A stretch of 64,000 bases of DNA from Streptomyces sp. B3I8 (GTDB lineage: Bacteria; Actinomycetota; Actinomycetes; Streptomycetales; Streptomycetaceae), in assembly GCF_030816915.1 (NCBI RefSeq), contig NZ_JAUSYN010000002.1, forward strand, positions 1,377,501-1,441,500, read 5' to 3'. The position numbers and the translations under genes are program-made. This document shows, piece after piece, positions 61,324-64,000 of this stretch (position 1 is its first letter; each line of letters opens with the position of its first letter). The notes beneath the pieces are model-generated. The model was given only the letters and a program-made list of their open reading frames with translations, was not told where the DNA came from and made no database searches.

Positions 61324-61931
61324 TGCCGCAGGGACAGCCGAGTGTGGTGCCGGACGACGGCCTGACGACCCGTCAGCGACGCAACCGTCCGCTGGTGGTC
61401 GTCCACACGGGCGTGGGAAAGGGCAAGTCGACCGCCGCGTTCGGGCTGGCGCTGCGCGCCTGGAACCAGGGGTGGCCGATCGGGGTGTTCCAGTTCGTCA
61501 AGTCGGCGAAGTGGAAGGTCGGCGAGGAGAACGCGCTGCGGGTGCTGGGGGCGTCCGGCGAGGGCGGCTCGGTGGCCTGGCACAAGATGGGCGAGGGGTG
61601 GTCCTGGGTCCAGCGGGGCCTGCAGGGCGACAACGCGACCAACGAGGAGAAGGCGCGGGAGGGCTGGGAGCAGGTCAAGCGCGACCTGGCCGCCGAGACG
61701 TACAAGCTGTACGTGCTCGACGAGTTCGCGTACCCGATGCACTGGGGGTGGGTCGACACCGACGAGGTGGTCGACGTGCTGCGGCACCGGCCCGGCACCC
61801 AGCATGTCGTGATCACCGGGCGGAACGCGCCGGAGAAGCTCGTGGACTTCGCGGACCTGGTGACCGACATGTCGAAGGTGAAGCACCCGATGGACGCCGG
61901 CCAGAAGGGCCAGAGGGGCATCGAGTGGTGA
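61323..61931 (+). CDS. cobO: Cob(I)yrinic acid a,c-diamide adenosyltransferase
   Basis: A 202-residue enzyme that transfers the adenosyl group to cobalt. Residues 1 to 20 are a leader, then the P-loop VVVHTGVGKGKSTAAFGLAL near 27, GWPIGVFQFVKSAKWKVGE near 50, LYVLDEFAYPMHWGWVD near 140, and the C-terminal MSKVKHPMDAGQKGQRGIEW motif. It overlaps the upstream stop by one base and the downstream GTG by 4 bp. Confidence 0.95.
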   Translation: MPQGQPSVVPDDGLTTRQRRNRPLVVVHTGVGKGKSTAAFGLALRAWNQGWPIGVFQFVKSAKWKVGEENALRVLGASGEGGSVAWHKMGEGWSWVQRGLQGDNATNEEKAREGWEQVKRDLAAETYKLYVLDEFAYPMHWGWVDTDEVVDVLRHRPGTQHVVITGRNAPEKLVDFADLVTDMSKVKHPMDAGQKGQRGIEW

Positions 61932-63388
61932 CGTCGTCGTCCACCGTGCTGCCCCGGCTGGTCGTCGCCGCGCCGGCCTCCGGCAGTGGCAAGACCACCG
62001 TGGCGACGGGGCTGATGGCCGCGCTCACCGCGCGGGGGCTGGCCGTGTCGCCGCACAAGGTGGGGCCGGACTACATCGACCCCGGCTACCACGCGCTCGC
62101 CACGGGACGGGTGGGGCGGAATCTCGACGCGTACCTGTGCGGGCCGGAGCTGGTGGCTCCGCTGTTCCTGCACGGGGCGCGGGGGTGCGACATCGCGGTC
62201 GTCGAGGGCGTGATGGGGCTGTTCGACGGGGCGGCGGGCGAGGGTGAGCTGGGGTCCACGGCGCAGGTGGCGAAGCTGCTGGGGGCGCCGGTGGTGCTGG
62301 TCGTGGACGCGTCGGCGCAGTCGCGGTCGGTGGCGGCGCTGGTGCACGGGTTCGTGACGTGGGATCCGGAGGTGCGGGTCGGGGGTGTGATCCTCAACAA
62401 GGTCGCGTCGGAGCGGCACGAGGCGTTGTTGCGGGAGGCGTTGGAGTCGGTGGGGGTGCCGGTGCTGGGGGTGTTGCGGCGGGCGCCGCAGGTGGATGTG
62501 CCGTCGCGGCATCTGGGGTTGGTGCCGGTCGCCGAGCGGCGGGCTTCGGCGGTGGAGGGCGTTGCCGCGATGGCGGCGCAGGTGGCCGAGGGGTGTGATC
62601 TGGAGGCGCTGGTGGGGTTGGCGCGGGGGGCCGGTGCGGTGTCGGGTGCGGCGTGGGACGCGGCCGAGGCCGTGCGGGTCCCGCCCTCGCCGCCCCTTGT
62701 CGGGGGCGCGGGGAACCGCGCGAGCGACCACGCACTGCTCACGCCCGCCGACGCACCGGAACGCCCCGAGCCGGAAGGCGCGCCTCCCGTCGTCGCCCTC
62801 GCCTCCGGGGCCGCGTTCACGTTCTCCTACGCCGAGCATGCCGAACTGCTCGCCGCCGCCGGGGCGGAGGTCGTGGCGTTCGATCCGTTGCGGGACGAAC
62901 GGCTTCCCGACCGCACCGCCGGGCTCGTCGTCGGCGGCGGCTTCCCGGAGGTGTACGCCGCCGAGCTGTCCGCGAACGAGCCGCTGCGCAAGGCCGTGGG
63001 CGAGTTCGCGCGGGGCGGCGGGCCCGTCGCCGCCGAGTGTGCCGGGCTGCTGTACCTGTGCCGGGAGCTGGACGGGCTGCCGATGTGCGGCGTACTGGAC
63101 GCCTCCGCGCGGATGTCCGAGCGGCTCACCCTCGGCTACCGGGACGCCGTCGCCGTGACCGACAGCTCCCTCGCCCTCGCCGGCACCCGCATGCGCGGGC
63201 ACGAGTTCCACCGGACCGTCGTCGAGCCCGGGGCGGACCCGGAAGCCCCCGCCTGGGGCCTCCGCGGCACCGGGCGCCGGCTGGAGGGGTTCGTACGGCG
63301 CGGTGCGCACGCCAGTTATCTGCACACGCACTGGGCCGCCGCGCCGGGTGTCGCCCACAGGTTCGTCGAGAGGTGCCGGACGTCATGA
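61928..63388 (+). CDS. cobB: Cobyrinate/hydrogenobyrinate a,c-diamide synthase
   Basis: A 486-residue amidotransferase, also called CobB/CbiA. P-loop AAPASGSGKTTVATGLM near residue 14, VGPDYIDPGYH near 47, VVEGVMGLFDG near 95; the C-terminal glutaminase part contains FSYAEHAELL near 300 and AAECAGLLYLC (nucleophile Cys) near 362, and HEFHRTVVEPG near 420. Between the halves, residues about 254 to 269 carry a repeat-derived stretch. GTG start overlaps the cobO stop; the stop overlaps the cobI ATG. Confidence 0.95.
   Translation: MTSSSTVLPRLVVAAPASGSGKTTVATGLMAALTARGLAVSPHKVGPDYIDPGYHALATGRVGRNLDAYLCGPELVAPLFLHGARGCDIAVVEGVMGLFDGAAGEGELGSTAQVAKLLGAPVVLVVDASAQSRSVAALVHGFVTWDPEVRVGGVILNKVASERHEALLREALESVGVPVLGVLRRAPQVDVPSRHLGLVPVAERRASAVEGVAAMAAQVAEGCDLEALVGLARGAGAVSGAAWDAAEAVRVPPSPPLVGGAGNRASDHALLTPADAPERPEPEGAPPVVALASGAAFTFSYAEHAELLAAAGAEVVAFDPLRDERLPDRTAGLVVGGGFPEVYAAELSANEPLRKAVGEFARGGGPVAAECAGLLYLCRELDGLPMCGVLDASARMSERLTLGYRDAVAVTDSSLALAGTRMRGHEFHRTVVEPGADPEAPAWGLRGTGRRLEGFVRRGAHASYLHTHWAAAPGVAHRFVERCRTS
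62691..62735 (+). repeat. Dispersed-repeat copy inside cobB linker
   Basis: CGCCCCTTGTCGGGGGCGCGGGGAACCGCGCGAGC (shown in parts: CGCCCCTTGTCGGGGGC then GCGGGGAACCGCGCGAGC) is in the coding sequence between the two CobB domains. It matches the TTCCCCGCGCCCC repeat family seen in the intergenic hairpins at 2607 and 42229, read in the opposite orientation. It encodes PSPPLVGGAGNRASDH. Confidence 0.65.
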
Positions 63389-64000
63389 ACAGCAGGCTGA
63401 TCGGGGTCGGGGTGGGTCCCGGCGACCCCGAGCTGGTGACCGTCAAGGGCGTGGGCGCGCTGCGCGCCGCGGACGTGGTCGTCGTACCGGTGATGGACAG
63501 CGGTGAGCGCGGGCGGGCCGAGGCGACGGTGCTGCACTACGTGTCCGCCGAGAAGGTCGTACGGGTGGTGTTCGCGCTGAACGAGCGGACGGACCGGGCG
63601 CGGCGCGAGGCCGCGTGGGACGTGGCCGGTGAGCGGGTCGCCGCGCTGCTGCGCGCGCACCCGGGCGGGTCGGTCGCGTTCGCCACGATCGGCGACCCGA
63701 ACGTGTACTCGACGTTCACGTATCTCGCGCACACGGTCGCCGCGCTCGTGCCGGGGACGGTGGTGGAGACGGTGCCCGGGATCACCGCCATGCAGGACCT
63801 GGCGGCCCGCTCCGGTGCCGTGCTGACCGAGGGCACCGAGCCGCTGACGCTGGTCCCGGTGACCGCCGGGGCGGCGGTGCTGAAGGAGGCGCTGGACGGT
63901 CCCGGCACGGTCGTCGCCTACAAGTTCGGGCGGCAGGCGGGCGAGGTCGCCGACGCGCTGCGCGAGACGGGGCGGCTGGCGGACGCGGTGTGGGGCTCGG
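63385..64000 (+). CDS. cobI: Precorrin-2 C20-methyltransferase, partial (runs off right edge)
   Basis: The first 205 residues are present. The SAM-dependent methyltransferase fold of corrin enzymes opens RLIGVGVGPGDPELVTVKGV, then FATIGDPNVYSTFTYL near residue 100 and VETVPGITAMQDLAARSG near 130, matching CobI, which methylates precorrin-2 at C20. A fused CobJ domain further right is possible but not visible. The ATG overlaps the cobB stop (ATGA). It is the seventh gene of the riboswitch-led operon. Confidence 0.93.
   Translation, partial: MNSRLIGVGVGPGDPELVTVKGVGALRAADVVVVPVMDSGERGRAEATVLHYVSAEKVVRVVFALNERTDRARREAAWDVAGERVAALLRAHPGGSVAFATIGDPNVYSTFTYLAHTVAALVPGTVVETVPGITAMQDLAARSGAVLTEGTEPLTLVPVTAGAAVLKEALDGPGTVVAYKFGRQAGEVADALRETGRLADAVWGS

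Overview
The window is a G+C-rich chromosomal segment of a Streptomyces. Signs of this are a chaplin gene, a streptophobe-family membrane protein, the 73-residue nucleoid protein Gbn, DUF3099 and SGM_5486-type small proteins, many GTG starts, and long antisense reading frames caused by codon bias. From memory, the gene order matches the S. coelicolor core region around chpE (SCO1800), tyrS (SCO1818), gbn (SCO1839) and pitH2 (SCO1845). I could not run an alignment. No insertion sequence, prophage, CRISPR array, tRNA or rRNA gene was seen.

Left part (1-24 kb): the 5' end of a 3-methyladenine glycosylase gene, a Spo0M-like gene, a PEBP-type protein, an HNH nuclease, an SPFH/NfeD membrane pair, an ABC ATPase, a chaplin, a NarL-type two-component system, an SDR/QueA-like pair, and a secreted SLT transglycosylase behind a long leader. 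These are followed by a FHA-FHA-ABC-permease fusion, a streptophobe gene carrying a 33-C homopolymer directly before serB, a SixA-like phosphatase, a CynX-type exporter divergent from a FadR-type regulator, and the fabG-fabI pair.

Middle part (24-50 kb): a tldD-tldE pair whose junction carries a 31-bp duplication, tyrS, several small membrane or Cys-rich proteins, a moaA copy with an apparent single-base frameshift, an acetate-type symporter with its DUF485 partner, a secreted subtilase, and a CoA-transferase family protein. Then come an exonuclease-BRCT fusion, a SURF1 protein, a GH15 enzyme, an atypical SDR, an enoyl-CoA hydratase, gbn, an ABC-F protein, and several enzymes of uncertain role.

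Right part (50-64 kb): a secreted GH25 lysozyme and a low-affinity phosphate transporter behind a PhoP-type direct repeat. A cobalamin riboswitch follows, then a tightly overlapping operon cobD-cobQ-cobN-chelatase(ChlID)-cobO-cobB-cobI that runs off the right end. It covers corrin-ring methylation, a,c-diamide formation, cobalt insertion, adenosylation, cobyric acid formation and aminopropanol attachment, presumably repressed by B12 through the riboswitch.

The most unusual features are sequence-level ones: the poly-C tract whose length decides whether the streptophobe frame stops or runs into serB, small palindromic elements inserted in frame in cobQ and probably cobB, the tldD/tldE junction duplication, the moaA frameshift, and several short tandem-repeat patches at 3' gene ends.
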